From positions 159,507 through 223,506 of the forward strand of contig NZ_JAAXLJ010000001.1 of NCBI RefSeq assembly GCF_012641075.1: a stretch of DNA of 64,000 bases, read 5' to 3'. Positions 17,976-26,542 of the stretch are shown one piece after another. The notes beneath the pieces were generated by a model, which made no database searches, was not told the DNA's origin, and saw only the letters and a list, made by a program, of their open reading frames with translations. The position numbers and the translations under genes were made by a program. How positions within the stretch are numbered: the stretch's first letter is position 1; the number at the start of each line of letters is the position of its first letter. The DNA comes from Secundilactobacillus angelensis (GTDB taxonomy: Bacteria > Bacillota > Bacilli > Lactobacillales > Lactobacillaceae).

Positions 17976-20010
17976 GGAACAACAGACACGACAGAAGACG
18001 ATATTGACTAAATTGGAAGAGTTTTTCCAAGGACGTTATGTACGTAAAGATTTAACTCAACGAATTAAAGAAGGAGCCAATGTTCCAACTTATGTTCTAG
18101 AATTTCTATTAGGCCAGTACGCTAATGGGTCTGATTCAGAAGCGATTGAACATGGGGTTGAAAACGTCAAACGAACTTTAGCGAATAATTATGTTCGACC
18201 GGATGAAGCCGAAAAAATTAAATCAAAAATCCGTGAAAATGGTTCTTATACGGTAATTGATAAATTAACGGTTTATTTAAATACAGCAGAAGATCGCTAT
18301 GAGGCAAGTTTTAGTAACTTAGGAATTGATGGCGTTCCTGTAGATGAACGTTATCCCCAAGACTATGAGCGCTTATTGATTGGTGGTATTTGGTCCATAG
18401 TTCGACTTAGTTACGATCATGAAAGTGAAGATCATTTTCATATAGAAGACCTTACCCCTGTTCAAGTACCGTTTGTTGATATGAAGGAGATTTACTCTGG
18501 TCGGAGTGAATTCACGACTGATGAGTGGATTGATCTTTTATTACGTTCTATGGGAATGGAGCCAGATGAGTTTGATGATCGTGTTAAATGGTTATTAATT
18601 TCACGACTGATTCCATTAGTTGAAAATAACTATAATCTTGTGGAATTAGGACCTCGGGGGACGGGGAAATCACACGTATATAAAGAACTATCACCCAATT
18701 CAATTTTAGTTTCTGGTGGGCAAACTACTGTGGCTAACCTTTTCTATAACATGACGCGTCATGAGGTCGGTTTGGTCGGCATGTGGGATACGGTTGCTTT
18801 TGACGAGGTTGCTGGGATTAATTTTAAAGATCAAGATGGCATCCAGATCATGAAGGATTACATGGCTTCTGGTTCATTTGCTCGCGGAAGAGCTGAAATT
18901 CAAGCAAGTGCAGGAATGGTATTTGTTGGTAATATCAATCAGAGCGTGGATGTTTTATTACGAACTTCTAACTTATTTGAACCATTTCCAGAAGTAATGG
19001 GAACCGATACTGCTTTTTTGGACCGAATTCACAACTATTTACCAGGCTGGGAAATTCCAAAGTATAAACCAGCTTTCTTTACGAGTGGTTTTGGCTTTAT
19101 TACTGATTATCTTGCAGAAGTGATGCGAGAGTTGCGTAAGATCTCTTACGGAGATGCTTTTGATGAATACTTCTCACTGGGCTCTCAGTTGAATCAGCGT
19201 GATACAATTGCCGTTCGTAAGACTGTTTCTGGGATGATCAAGTTATTGTATCCTAATGGTGAATTTTCTAAAGAAGACGTGGCCCAGGTACTTACATTTG
19301 CTTTAGAAATGAGACGACGGGTTAAGGAACAACTTAAGAAAATTGGTGGCATGGAATTTTATGATGTCAACTTTTCCTATATTGATCGAGAAACTCAAAT
19401 CGAAACCTATGTGGGTGTTCCGGAGCAAAGTTCCGCAACACTAATTCCAATGGGAACTGAAAAGCCAGGCTTTGTTTATGTCATTGGGCACGATTCCGAT
19501 GAGAGATTAGGCTTATTCAAGTTAGAGTCTCAAGTAATGTCTGGTAACGGTAAGCTTGAAAAAACGGGGATTGGTAATCAGCGTGAAGCTCGTGAGTCTA
19601 TGGATGCCGGCATGAGATTGTTACTGACCAATTTCCGTAAAATTGATCAACGTATTGCGCCTAAGCGACATAATTTTGTTTTGAATGTCAGCAACCTTAA
19701 TGGAACAGACACAACGAGCCATTTAGCCCTAGCTAGTTATATTGCACTTGCTTCAATTGGTGTTAGCAGGCCAACCCTCGATAGTTTAGTTGTTATTGGT
19801 GATATCACAATTAGTGGCGAACCTAGAATGGTTGATGACTTGGCTGATACGCTACAAGTTGCTAAAGAGAGTGGTGCTAAAAACGTTCTTTTGCCAATTT
19901 CGGTTGTTGAGAAGCTTTCAGAAGTGCCTTCTGAAGTTGTAGCTACCTTTAACTTGATCTTTTACTCTTCAGCTGATGATGCAGTATATAAGGCACTGGG
20001 AGTTAACTAA
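17965..20010 (+). CDS. brxL: BREX protein BrxL, Lon-like AAA+ protein
   Basis: BrxL combines a AAA+ ATPase and a Lon-protease-like C-terminal domain. Walker A GPRGTGKS lies near residues 229-236 and a Walker B-like AFDEVAG near 278. The C-terminal part shows the Lon-like VVIGDITISGEPRMVDDL block, but the usual Lon serine context GPSAG is replaced by GTDTTSHLA, so protease activity is doubtful, as noted for the family. I choose TTG 17965 because GGAGGAGG at 17949-17956 is correctly spaced; an upstream TTG at 17947 contains this site. 681 residues, intact. It closes the BREX operon. Confidence 0.92.
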   Translation: MTSEEQQTRQKTILTKLEEFFQGRYVRKDLTQRIKEGANVPTYVLEFLLGQYANGSDSEAIEHGVENVKRTLANNYVRPDEAEKIKSKIRENGSYTVIDKLTVYLNTAEDRYEASFSNLGIDGVPVDERYPQDYERLLIGGIWSIVRLSYDHESEDHFHIEDLTPVQVPFVDMKEIYSGRSEFTTDEWIDLLLRSMGMEPDEFDDRVKWLLISRLIPLVENNYNLVELGPRGTGKSHVYKELSPNSILVSGGQTTVANLFYNMTRHEVGLVGMWDTVAFDEVAGINFKDQDGIQIMKDYMASGSFARGRAEIQASAGMVFVGNINQSVDVLLRTSNLFEPFPEVMGTDTAFLDRIHNYLPGWEIPKYKPAFFTSGFGFITDYLAEVMRELRKISYGDAFDEYFSLGSQLNQRDTIAVRKTVSGMIKLLYPNGEFSKEDVAQVLTFALEMRRRVKEQLKKIGGMEFYDVNFSYIDRETQIETYVGVPEQSSATLIPMGTEKPGFVYVIGHDSDERLGLFKLESQVMSGNGKLEKTGIGNQREARESMDAGMRLLLTNFRKIDQRIAPKRHNFVLNVSNLNGTDTTSHLALASYIALASIGVSRPTLDSLVVIGDITISGEPRMVDDLADTLQVAKESGAKNVLLPISVVEKLSEVPSEVVATFNLIFYSSADDAVYKALGVN

Positions 20011-20062
20011 AGGGTCTCTAGGGCTTTGATTTCAAAACTGTCTAACCAAGGAGAAATGTGTA

Positions 20063-22138
20063 ATGGACGGAAATATTCAATATACTGCTCAGTATCTACA
20101 GGGTGGCACAAAATTTATTATTCCAGTTTATCAACGTAATTATGACTGGACAATTGATAACTGTCGTAGATTATGGAATGATTTCGTAAAGATCAAATCA
20201 GAAAATCGGCCAACTCATTTCTTCGGAAGTATTGTGGTTAAACCAGCAGATCTTGCTCAGGAAACTATTATTATTGATGGCCAACAAAGAATTACGACGG
20301 TTTCACTATTGATACTAGCTATCGCGAACTGGATGAGCGCTAATAATAAGACCGATGAAAGATTTAAGCCAGATAAAATAAAAGAACAGTTTCTTATTGC
20401 ACCATTTTCCAGCGATAAAAATCCTCAAAAGCTAGTACCAATCAAGCGTGATGCTCAAGCTTATTATGCATTATTTTCAAGTCCGAAAAATTATGTTCAA
20501 GGATCGAATATTACCAATAATTATCAATTCTTTTATGACGAGTTAGATCATTTGAAAATTCCGATAGATGATTTAATGCGTAGCATCAGTGGACTGCAAA
20601 TAATGGTGGTGAATTTAAATTCTCCAGATGATGATGCCCAACTGATCTTTGAAAGTCTTAATTCGACAGGCCTAGGATTAACTGATGCCGATAAGATTCG
20701 AAATTTTTTGTTGATGCGCCATAGTGTACCAGATCAGGGGAAAATATTTCAAGATTACTGGGAACCGATTGAAAAGTTTACAGATTTAAGGGTTACTAGT
20801 TTCTTTCGTGATTATTTAACAATTAAAAATTCTAAAACACCGATTAATAAGGCTATTTACGAAACCTTTAAAGAATATTTCAATATCAAAGTGGCTGATA
20901 AATGGGCTTTTTTTGAGGACCTTCTGCTATTTGCTCAAGGATTCTATCAAATTAGTAATGCTGCTACGGACCTGCCGATGGCGAACCGTATACTAAAGCG
21001 GCTGAATTATCTAGACGTGACAGTTCAACGTTCCTTTTTAATTGCTATGCTGGTGGCACATGCTCAAGAGAAAATATCTGATTCTGATTTTATTGATACG
21101 TTAAAGATCACTGAAAATTTTCTTGCCCGTCGAATGATTGCCGAGGTACCTTCAAATGGTCTGAATAAAATATTTGCTACTCTTTATAGCGAAACAATGC
21201 GATATCATGAAAATCAAGATATTGGCTTGAAAGAGATACTCATCTATTTGTTGAATGCAAGAAGTGGGTCGGGCAGATATCCACACAATGAAGAAATTAT
21301 TAATAGTTTGAAGTCACGGGATATGTATAATATTAATCACTATTTTAGAACGTATTTCTTTGAGCGCTTGGAGAATGGTGATACACATGAACCTCTAAAC
21401 GTGTATAAGGGTATTGAAGAACGTCAGTACAGCGTGGAACATATTATGCCACAAAAATTAAATCAATCTTGGAAGAAAGATTTAGGAGAACAGGCTGACG
21501 ACGTTCATACAAAGTGGTTACACAATCTGGGAAATCTAACACTTACTGGTTATAATTCCGAGTACAGCAACCGACAGTTTTCGGAGAAAAAGTTAATGCC
21601 TGGAGGATTTAATCAAAGCCATTTTGTTAACTTAAATTACCTACCTGCGCGTTCAGAAAAGTGGACGGAAAATGAAATTCAACAAAGATTAAGTCAATTG
21701 ATAAAGCTCTCCCTTGAAAGATGGCCTGAGATGCACTCTGAGTTTGTGCCAACATCTGCTGACAAAGAGATGCAGCCATTTGATGGAATCAATCATTTTG
21801 TTGGTTATAAATTAATGGGGTACAGTTTTCTCGACGATGACTATGTTGCAGAGCGGCGGTGGAAAAACTTCTACCTCCAGATAGTAAGAAAATTGTACGA
21901 TATCAATTCAACAATTCTCATTGATTTAGTGAACCAGAGTGGTACAGCAGGCTTGGCTGCCCAGTTCAGTGACATAGATGGTGATAACTATGATCAAGTA
22001 GCACCAGGTATTTACCTAAATACTCATGTTGGAAACTGGGATAAAATGCAAGAAATCAAAAACTTGTTTGATAAATACGAAATACATTATGACGAGCTTT
22101 TGTTGCAAGCTAAACAGATAAAACTAGATGAGAAATAA
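20063..22138 (+). CDS. DUF262/DUF1524 protein, GmrSD-like type IV restriction candidate
   Basis: The 691-residue protein has the DUF262 N-terminal signature YQRNYDW near residues 23-29 and IIDGQQRITT near 70, which form an NTP-using ParB-like fold. The DUF1524 HNH-type nuclease region has VEHIMPQ near 458 and LGNLTLTGYNSEYSN near 489. The last about 130 residues form a further unassigned domain. Proteins of this architecture (GmrSD) restrict DNA with glucosylated or otherwise modified bases. Start ATG at 20063 has AAGGAGA at 20048-20054. It follows brxL after 52 bases and may be a cargo gene of the island. Target unknown. Confidence 0.82.
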   Translation: MDGNIQYTAQYLQGGTKFIIPVYQRNYDWTIDNCRRLWNDFVKIKSENRPTHFFGSIVVKPADLAQETIIIDGQQRITTVSLLILAIANWMSANNKTDERFKPDKIKEQFLIAPFSSDKNPQKLVPIKRDAQAYYALFSSPKNYVQGSNITNNYQFFYDELDHLKIPIDDLMRSISGLQIMVVNLNSPDDDAQLIFESLNSTGLGLTDADKIRNFLLMRHSVPDQGKIFQDYWEPIEKFTDLRVTSFFRDYLTIKNSKTPINKAIYETFKEYFNIKVADKWAFFEDLLLFAQGFYQISNAATDLPMANRILKRLNYLDVTVQRSFLIAMLVAHAQEKISDSDFIDTLKITENFLARRMIAEVPSNGLNKIFATLYSETMRYHENQDIGLKEILIYLLNARSGSGRYPHNEEIINSLKSRDMYNINHYFRTYFFERLENGDTHEPLNVYKGIEERQYSVEHIMPQKLNQSWKKDLGEQADDVHTKWLHNLGNLTLTGYNSEYSNRQFSEKKLMPGGFNQSHFVNLNYLPARSEKWTENEIQQRLSQLIKLSLERWPEMHSEFVPTSADKEMQPFDGINHFVGYKLMGYSFLDDDYVAERRWKNFYLQIVRKLYDINSTILIDLVNQSGTAGLAAQFSDIDGDNYDQVAPGIYLNTHVGNWDKMQEIKNLFDKYEIHYDELLLQAKQIKLDEK

Positions 22139-22651
22139 TTCAAACTCCATTTCACAGGGGATGGGGTAACGATTGCTGGTGGCCAATCACCACAATCTGA
22201 ATTTGATCAACACCTGATTGCTAAGCGACAAACTGACGTCAACTTTAGCACCAGTGTTTCAGTCAAGTTTGATCCTAAGAACTATATGCAGCTGGCTGGA
22301 CTAGGCCTGTACCTGGACATTGATAACTATGCCTTTTTGGCAATCAGCTATGATGAAAAAGTTGGTCGGTCAATCACTTTACTTAAGGCGGAAAAGAGTG
22401 AATTTAGTATCTTAACTTCGCCAATCGCCGTTAAGAGTGAAGCTGTAACCCTAAAGGCTGATGTTACCGGCATCACGGGGACTTTCTCCTTCATCGATGG
22501 CAATCACGAAGTCGAAATCAACCCGAAGCTAGACCTGAGTTTCTTATCAGGTGGTTTCACAGGTAACTTCATTGCCCTTGATACGATTGATATGGGACAG
22601 TATAATCGCGCTAAGGCAACGTTTAATTCGTTTGATTATCAACCAAAATAG
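22139..22651 (+). pseudogene. 3' remnant of a GH43-type beta-xylosidase/arabinofuranosidase gene
   Basis: The frame that ends at 22651 is open back to 22142, before its first ATG at 22286, and reads LHFTGDGVTIAGGQSPQSEF, then a stretch with DQHLIAKRQTDVNFS, then FDPKNYMQLAGLGLYLD. This is the start of the C-terminal beta-sandwich domain that follows the catalytic propeller in GH43 enzymes. There is no start codon or ribosome binding site, and the catalytic domain is absent. The remnant begins within a few bases of the stop of the DUF262 gene, so it marks the point where the island replaced the 5' part. Confidence 0.75.
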
Positions 22652-22725
22652 TTTTTAACACGACCTTCGTGACACTCTTCTTAAGATCGAGAGCATCACA
22701 ATTTAATAACCTAAACTGACATAAT

Positions 22726-22757
22726 AACGCCCGCAGTTGATCACTGCGGACGTTTTT
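22726..22757 (+). terminator. terminator after the GH43 remnant
   Basis: CCGCAGT pairs with ACTGCGG across a five-base loop and is followed by ACGTTTTTATT. The old glycosidase gene kept its terminator. Confidence 0.75.
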
Positions 22758-22795
22758 ATTTATCATCAAAATATAATTAAATTTTAATTTTTCTA

Positions 22796-22824
22796 TTGAC
22801 ACGGTTCTTGCCATGGTTAATAAT
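22796..22824 (+). promoter_or_regulatory. promoter of the T-box operon
   Basis: TTGACA at 22796-22801, 16-17 bases, then TAATAA/AATAAT at 22818-22824. Transcription would begin just upstream of the T-box stem I. Confidence 0.65.
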
Positions 22825-22844
22825 AACAACAAGTTGAACAACAG

Positions 22845-23128
22845 AAAAAGCTTGAGGATGAGTAAGCTTATTTTGTCAGTTTTAGAGAGTCACTGTGTTG
22901 GTGAAAGGTGATACTGGCATTGAGCTGAAGATGGTCTGAATAATGTTGATTTGGTAAGCTTTTGTGAACCAAATTCGGGTGCGCCCGTTATAGCGGTAGG
23001 ATATCTGACACTTGTCATGTATCTGAAGAGTCATAAATGAGTATTTATGAAATTAAGGTGGTACCGCGAAAGAGCGCTTTCGTCCTTTTTCTACAACAGT
23101 AGATTAAGACGAAGGCGCTCTTTTCGTC
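22845..23128 (+). promoter_or_regulatory. T-box riboswitch, probable tRNA-Met type
   Basis: The T-box core AAGGTGGTACCGCG lies at 23055-23068 and is followed by a terminator in which AAGAGCGCTTTCGTC (23070-23084) pairs with GACGAAGGCGCTCTT (23108-23122). The AGAGAG motif of stem I is at 22883-22888. A candidate specifier ATG lies in GCTGAAGATGGTC (about 22930). The UGGU bulge fits a tRNA ending in A73. Downstream sulfur-metabolism genes agree with Met, but the stem I fold was not computed. Uncharged tRNA binding would favour read-through into the operon. Confidence 0.85.
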
Positions 23129-23148
23129 TGTTAGGAGTGAATCGCAGA

Positions 23149-24150
23149 ATGACCAAAATTTTAACGTATCACGTACGGGAAGATGAACAGCCGTTCATAG
23201 ATGAATGGGCAACTAAGCATCAGATCCAGGTAGATAGCGTACCTGACGAGTTGCATGATGACACGGTTGATTGGGCGGAAGGATATGATGGCATTAATTA
23301 TAAGCAACGAAAAACACTCTCTGATGAACCAGAGCTTTACAAGAAGTTAAGCAGCTTTGGTTTGAAACAATTGGCTGTTCGTTCCGCTGGGATCGATACC
23401 GTCAATTTAAAATGGGCAACCCAAAATGGCCTCCGAGTCACAAACGTCCCGTCGTATTCTCCAGAAGCCGTTGCTGAGCTTGCATTGACCCAATCACTAC
23501 AGCTGATTCGCCATATTCCACAATTCAATGAGCGTTTGAGTCATAACGATTACGTTGTTCTTGGATTACGTTCACGTGAATTGACGGAGTTAACCGTTGG
23601 TATTATTGGCGTTGGCCGGATTGGTGGCACGTTGGCGCGACTATTCCACGCTCTGGGTGCAACCGTGATTGGTAATGACATTCGTGGACCAAGAGAGGAT
23701 TTACGTGGCATCCTAACCTACGTCAGCAAGGAGGAATTGTACCAACGAGCTGATATCATCTCCGTCCATGTTTGGGGCAGTGCGGATAATCGCCACCTGA
23801 TTGGTGAAAAGCAGTTTACACAGTTCAAACCAACCGCATACTTCATTAACGATTCTCGGGGCCCAGTGGTGGATACGCAGGCACTGATTGAAGCTTTGAA
23901 TTGCCAAGAGCTGGCTGGTGCAGCACTAGATGTGGTCGAGGATGAAACCCAGATCTTCAATTTACGTTTTGACCATGAAACACCGGTGCCACATTATAAT
24001 CGACTTCGCCAACTTGATAACGTTCTATTGACACCGCACATTGGCTTTTTTACCGATCACGCGGTCAAAAACATGGTGATGCAGTCATTGGACGATACGT
24101 TAGCTGTTATTTCCGGTGGTCACAGTGCACATGAAGTCAGTCTTAACTAG
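23149..24150 (+). CDS. D-2-hydroxyacid dehydrogenase (NAD-dependent), copy 1
   Basis: Reversible NADH-dependent reduction of a 2-oxo acid to the D-2-hydroxy acid; the family includes D-lactate and D-hydroxyisocaproate dehydrogenases. The 333-residue protein shows the dinucleotide fold GVGRIGG near 154, NDSRGPVVD with the substrate-binding Arg near 236, VVEDET with the catalytic Glu near 264, and TPHIGFFTDH with the catalytic His near 296. ATG 23149 follows TTAGGAG; the frame open upstream to 23047 lies in the T-box terminator and is not the start. In a sulfur operon it may act on keto acids from methionine or branched-chain amino acids. A close paralogue is at 33993. Confidence 0.88.
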   Translation: MTKILTYHVREDEQPFIDEWATKHQIQVDSVPDELHDDTVDWAEGYDGINYKQRKTLSDEPELYKKLSSFGLKQLAVRSAGIDTVNLKWATQNGLRVTNVPSYSPEAVAELALTQSLQLIRHIPQFNERLSHNDYVVLGLRSRELTELTVGIIGVGRIGGTLARLFHALGATVIGNDIRGPREDLRGILTYVSKEELYQRADIISVHVWGSADNRHLIGEKQFTQFKPTAYFINDSRGPVVDTQALIEALNCQELAGAALDVVEDETQIFNLRFDHETPVPHYNRLRQLDNVLLTPHIGFFTDHAVKNMVMQSLDDTLAVISGGHSAHEVSLN

Positions 24151-24173
24151 CAGATGAAAAGGGGTATTCAATT

Positions 24174-24974
24174 ATGAAAAAACATCGTTATGGATTATGG
24201 ATTACAGTCATTGTCGTTATTATTGCAATCATTGGTGGCGCCTTCTGGGCAAATGGTCGGAAGAAGGCCAGTTCTTCAACCAAACCAACAATCAACATTG
24301 CCACGGCAGGAACTATTTTTCCAAATGCCTACCGTCAAAATCACAAACTGGTTGGGTATGACGTCGATGTTGCAAAAGCTGTTGCAAAGGCAGAAGGCTA
24401 TAAGACTAAGTTCACTGTTACCGACTTTGATGGGATTTTTGGACAGGTCGACAGTGGTCGTGTAGATACTGTTGCCAATGACATTGGCGCTACCCAAGAG
24501 CGAAAGCAAAAGTATATTTTCACCACGCCATACAACAATGAAACAACGAATATCGCTGCCAAGAAGGGAACGAGTTACCAGAATCTCAAAGACTTTGAAG
24601 GCAAGACTGTTGCAACAAGTGGTGCTGGTAATAACTTCATTACCACGTTAAAGAAGTATGATCCAAAAATCAAAATCAAGGTTTACGAGACTCGGGACCA
24701 AGCAACTCAGGCTCTCATCACTGGTCGCGTTGACGGCTTACTATACTCACGAGCTACTTTGAGCGCCATTATCAAAAAGCAAAACTTGAACTGGCACGTT
24801 GTGAAGGATAGTGCAGGACAAGCATTAGTCGCCTACCCGTTTAAGAACGATACTCACGGTAAAAAACTACGCAAAGTCTTCAACAAAGGACTTGCCAAGA
24901 TTACTAAAGATGGTACTTTGAACAAAATTTCGACTAAGTACTTCGGTTACAACATTACTAGCCAAATCAAATAA
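24174..24974 (+). CDS. amino-acid ABC transporter substrate-binding protein
   Basis: Extracellular binding protein of the polar amino-acid (family 3) type, 266 residues. It has an N-terminal hydrophobic helix (residues 8-26) and no lipobox cysteine, so it is probably held by an uncleaved membrane anchor. The core shows GYDVDVAKAVAK, DFDGIFGQVDSGRVDTVAND and the two-lobe pattern of cystine/glutamine binders. It is the first of a three-gene transporter set. Substrate cannot be read from sequence; the operon context suggests a sulfur amino acid such as cystine or methionine. Confidence 0.85.
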   Translation: MKKHRYGLWITVIVVIIAIIGGAFWANGRKKASSSTKPTINIATAGTIFPNAYRQNHKLVGYDVDVAKAVAKAEGYKTKFTVTDFDGIFGQVDSGRVDTVANDIGATQERKQKYIFTTPYNNETTNIAAKKGTSYQNLKDFEGKTVATSGAGNNFITTLKKYDPKIKIKVYETRDQATQALITGRVDGLLYSRATLSAIIKKQNLNWHVVKDSAGQALVAYPFKNDTHGKKLRKVFNKGLAKITKDGTLNKISTKYFGYNITSQIK

Positions 24975-24989
24975 GGAGGCTGATGAAAA

Positions 24990-25709
24990 ATGACGTTTAG
25001 TTGGACGTATTTTATCGGTTTATTTCCACAGTTAATTAAGTACATTCCGTTGAGTTTATTTATGGCGGTTGTTGCAATGCTGATTGCAGTGATAGTCGGC
25101 GGTTTATTAACTTTAGTACAACTGTACGCGGCTAAGCCATTTCAATTACTGGTGAAGCTTTACGTCTCATTTTTCCGAGGAGTTCCAACATTGGTACTGC
25201 TCTTCATTGTTTATTATGGCTTACCAGAAATTTCGCCAACGTTTAAGGGTATTTCGGCTTTAACCGCAGCAATCGCGGGACTTGGTGTTAAGCAGTCAGC
25301 TTACTTGATTGAAATTTTCCGTGCCGGTATCACTTCTGTAGATGAAGGACAGATTGAAGCTGGTGAAACGTTAAATTTCAGTTTCACGCGAATTTTCCTC
25401 AGCATTATCTTGCCACAGGCAGCGTTGAATGCCTTGCCGGCCACGGGTAATACCTTTGTTTCTTTGTTAAAAGAGACTTCGTTAGCCTTCACTTTAGGAG
25501 TGACCGAAATCTTTGCGGATGGGAAATTACTTGCTAGTGCTTCGTTGCGTTTTTTTGAAGTCTACGTTGCAGTTGGTCTGATTTATTGGGTCATGATCAT
25601 TATATATACCTGGGCTCAAAAATATGTAGAGGACTTACTCAGTAAACCTTATAGGAGGGTGGTTGCCAATGTCGTTGATTCAGATCAGCAATCTAGCAGT
25701 GCAATTTAG
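24990..25709 (+). CDS. amino-acid ABC transporter permease
   Basis: Inner-membrane permease, 239 residues, with about five hydrophobic helices and the EAA loop region QIEAGETLNFSFTRIFLSII near residues 119-138, which docks to the ATPase. ATG 24990 follows AAGGAGG at 24974-24980. It overlaps the ATPase gene by 41 bases. Family is the HisM/TcyB type. Confidence 0.87.
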   Translation: MTFSWTYFIGLFPQLIKYIPLSLFMAVVAMLIAVIVGGLLTLVQLYAAKPFQLLVKLYVSFFRGVPTLVLLFIVYYGLPEISPTFKGISALTAAIAGLGVKQSAYLIEIFRAGITSVDEGQIEAGETLNFSFTRIFLSIILPQAALNALPATGNTFVSLLKETSLAFTLGVTEIFADGKLLASASLRFFEVYVAVGLIYWVMIIIYTWAQKYVEDLLSKPYRRVVANVVDSDQQSSSAI

Positions 25710-26490
25710 CCAACACAAAGTTTTGAAAAATATTGATTTAACCTTTGAAGAAGGTAGTGTAACAGCTATTGTGGGACCATCTGGTTCTGGTAAAACCACC
25801 TTACTTCGAACCCTGAATCTGCTGCAGTCACCATCTGAGGGGACAGTGACAGTGGCGGGGATAACAGTTGATGCCAAACATATCAGCAAAGCCGATGTGC
25901 ATAAGATTCGCAGTCAGTCGACGATGGTCTTTCAGCAGTTTAATTTGTTCAAAAATTTAACGGCACTGGAAAACGTTATGTCACCACTGATTTACAACAA
26001 GTTGGCTGGATTTGATGAGGCAAAAGCAATTGCACTGAAAGTTCTCAGCGATTTTGGATTGGAATCAATCGCTGATCAATACCCGGTAACACTGTCCGGT
26101 GGGCAATCTCAACGGGTATCGATTGCAAGGGCAATCGTTGCCAAGCCTAAGGTGGTCCTGTTTGACGAACCAACGTCAGCATTGGATCCAGAAATGGTGT
26201 CAGATGTTCTAACGACCATTGCCCAGCTGGCACAACAGCATATCACTATGGTGATTGTGACCCATGAAATTGAATTTGCACGCCAAATTGCCAACAACGC
26301 TATTTTTGTTGAGAACGGTGAAGTTATAGCACAGGGCCCAGCTAACAAGATCTTATCCACCAAGGGAACTGGTCGGATAGCAGATTTTGTTAATTCGTTG
26401 GAAAACCGTGTCATTTCGACACCACAGCAAACCAATACTAGTGAAGTGGTCACACCTCGTTTTAGACTATTGCAAAGTGGTGCGAATTAG
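25669..26490 (+). CDS. amino-acid ABC transporter ATP-binding protein
   Basis: Cytoplasmic ATPase of the same importer. It has Walker A GPSGSGKTT near 36, signature LSGGQSQR near 142, Walker B VVLFDEP near 163 and the H-loop VTHE. I start at ATG 25669 (MSLIQISNL) because AGGAGGG at 25653-25659 is 9 bases away, whereas the in-frame TTG at 25663 would be only 3 bases from it. 273 residues. The C-terminal 35 residues beyond the fold are variable. Confidence 0.9.
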   Translation: MSLIQISNLAVQFSQHKVLKNIDLTFEEGSVTAIVGPSGSGKTTLLRTLNLLQSPSEGTVTVAGITVDAKHISKADVHKIRSQSTMVFQQFNLFKNLTALENVMSPLIYNKLAGFDEAKAIALKVLSDFGLESIADQYPVTLSGGQSQRVSIARAIVAKPKVVLFDEPTSALDPEMVSDVLTTIAQLAQQHITMVIVTHEIEFARQIANNAIFVENGEVIAQGPANKILSTKGTGRIADFVNSLENRVISTPQQTNTSEVVTPRFRLLQSGAN

Positions 26491-26542
26491 GGCTTAGAGT
26501 GGAGTGAATTTGTACAATAGATTAGTGTGAGGAGGTTTATAA

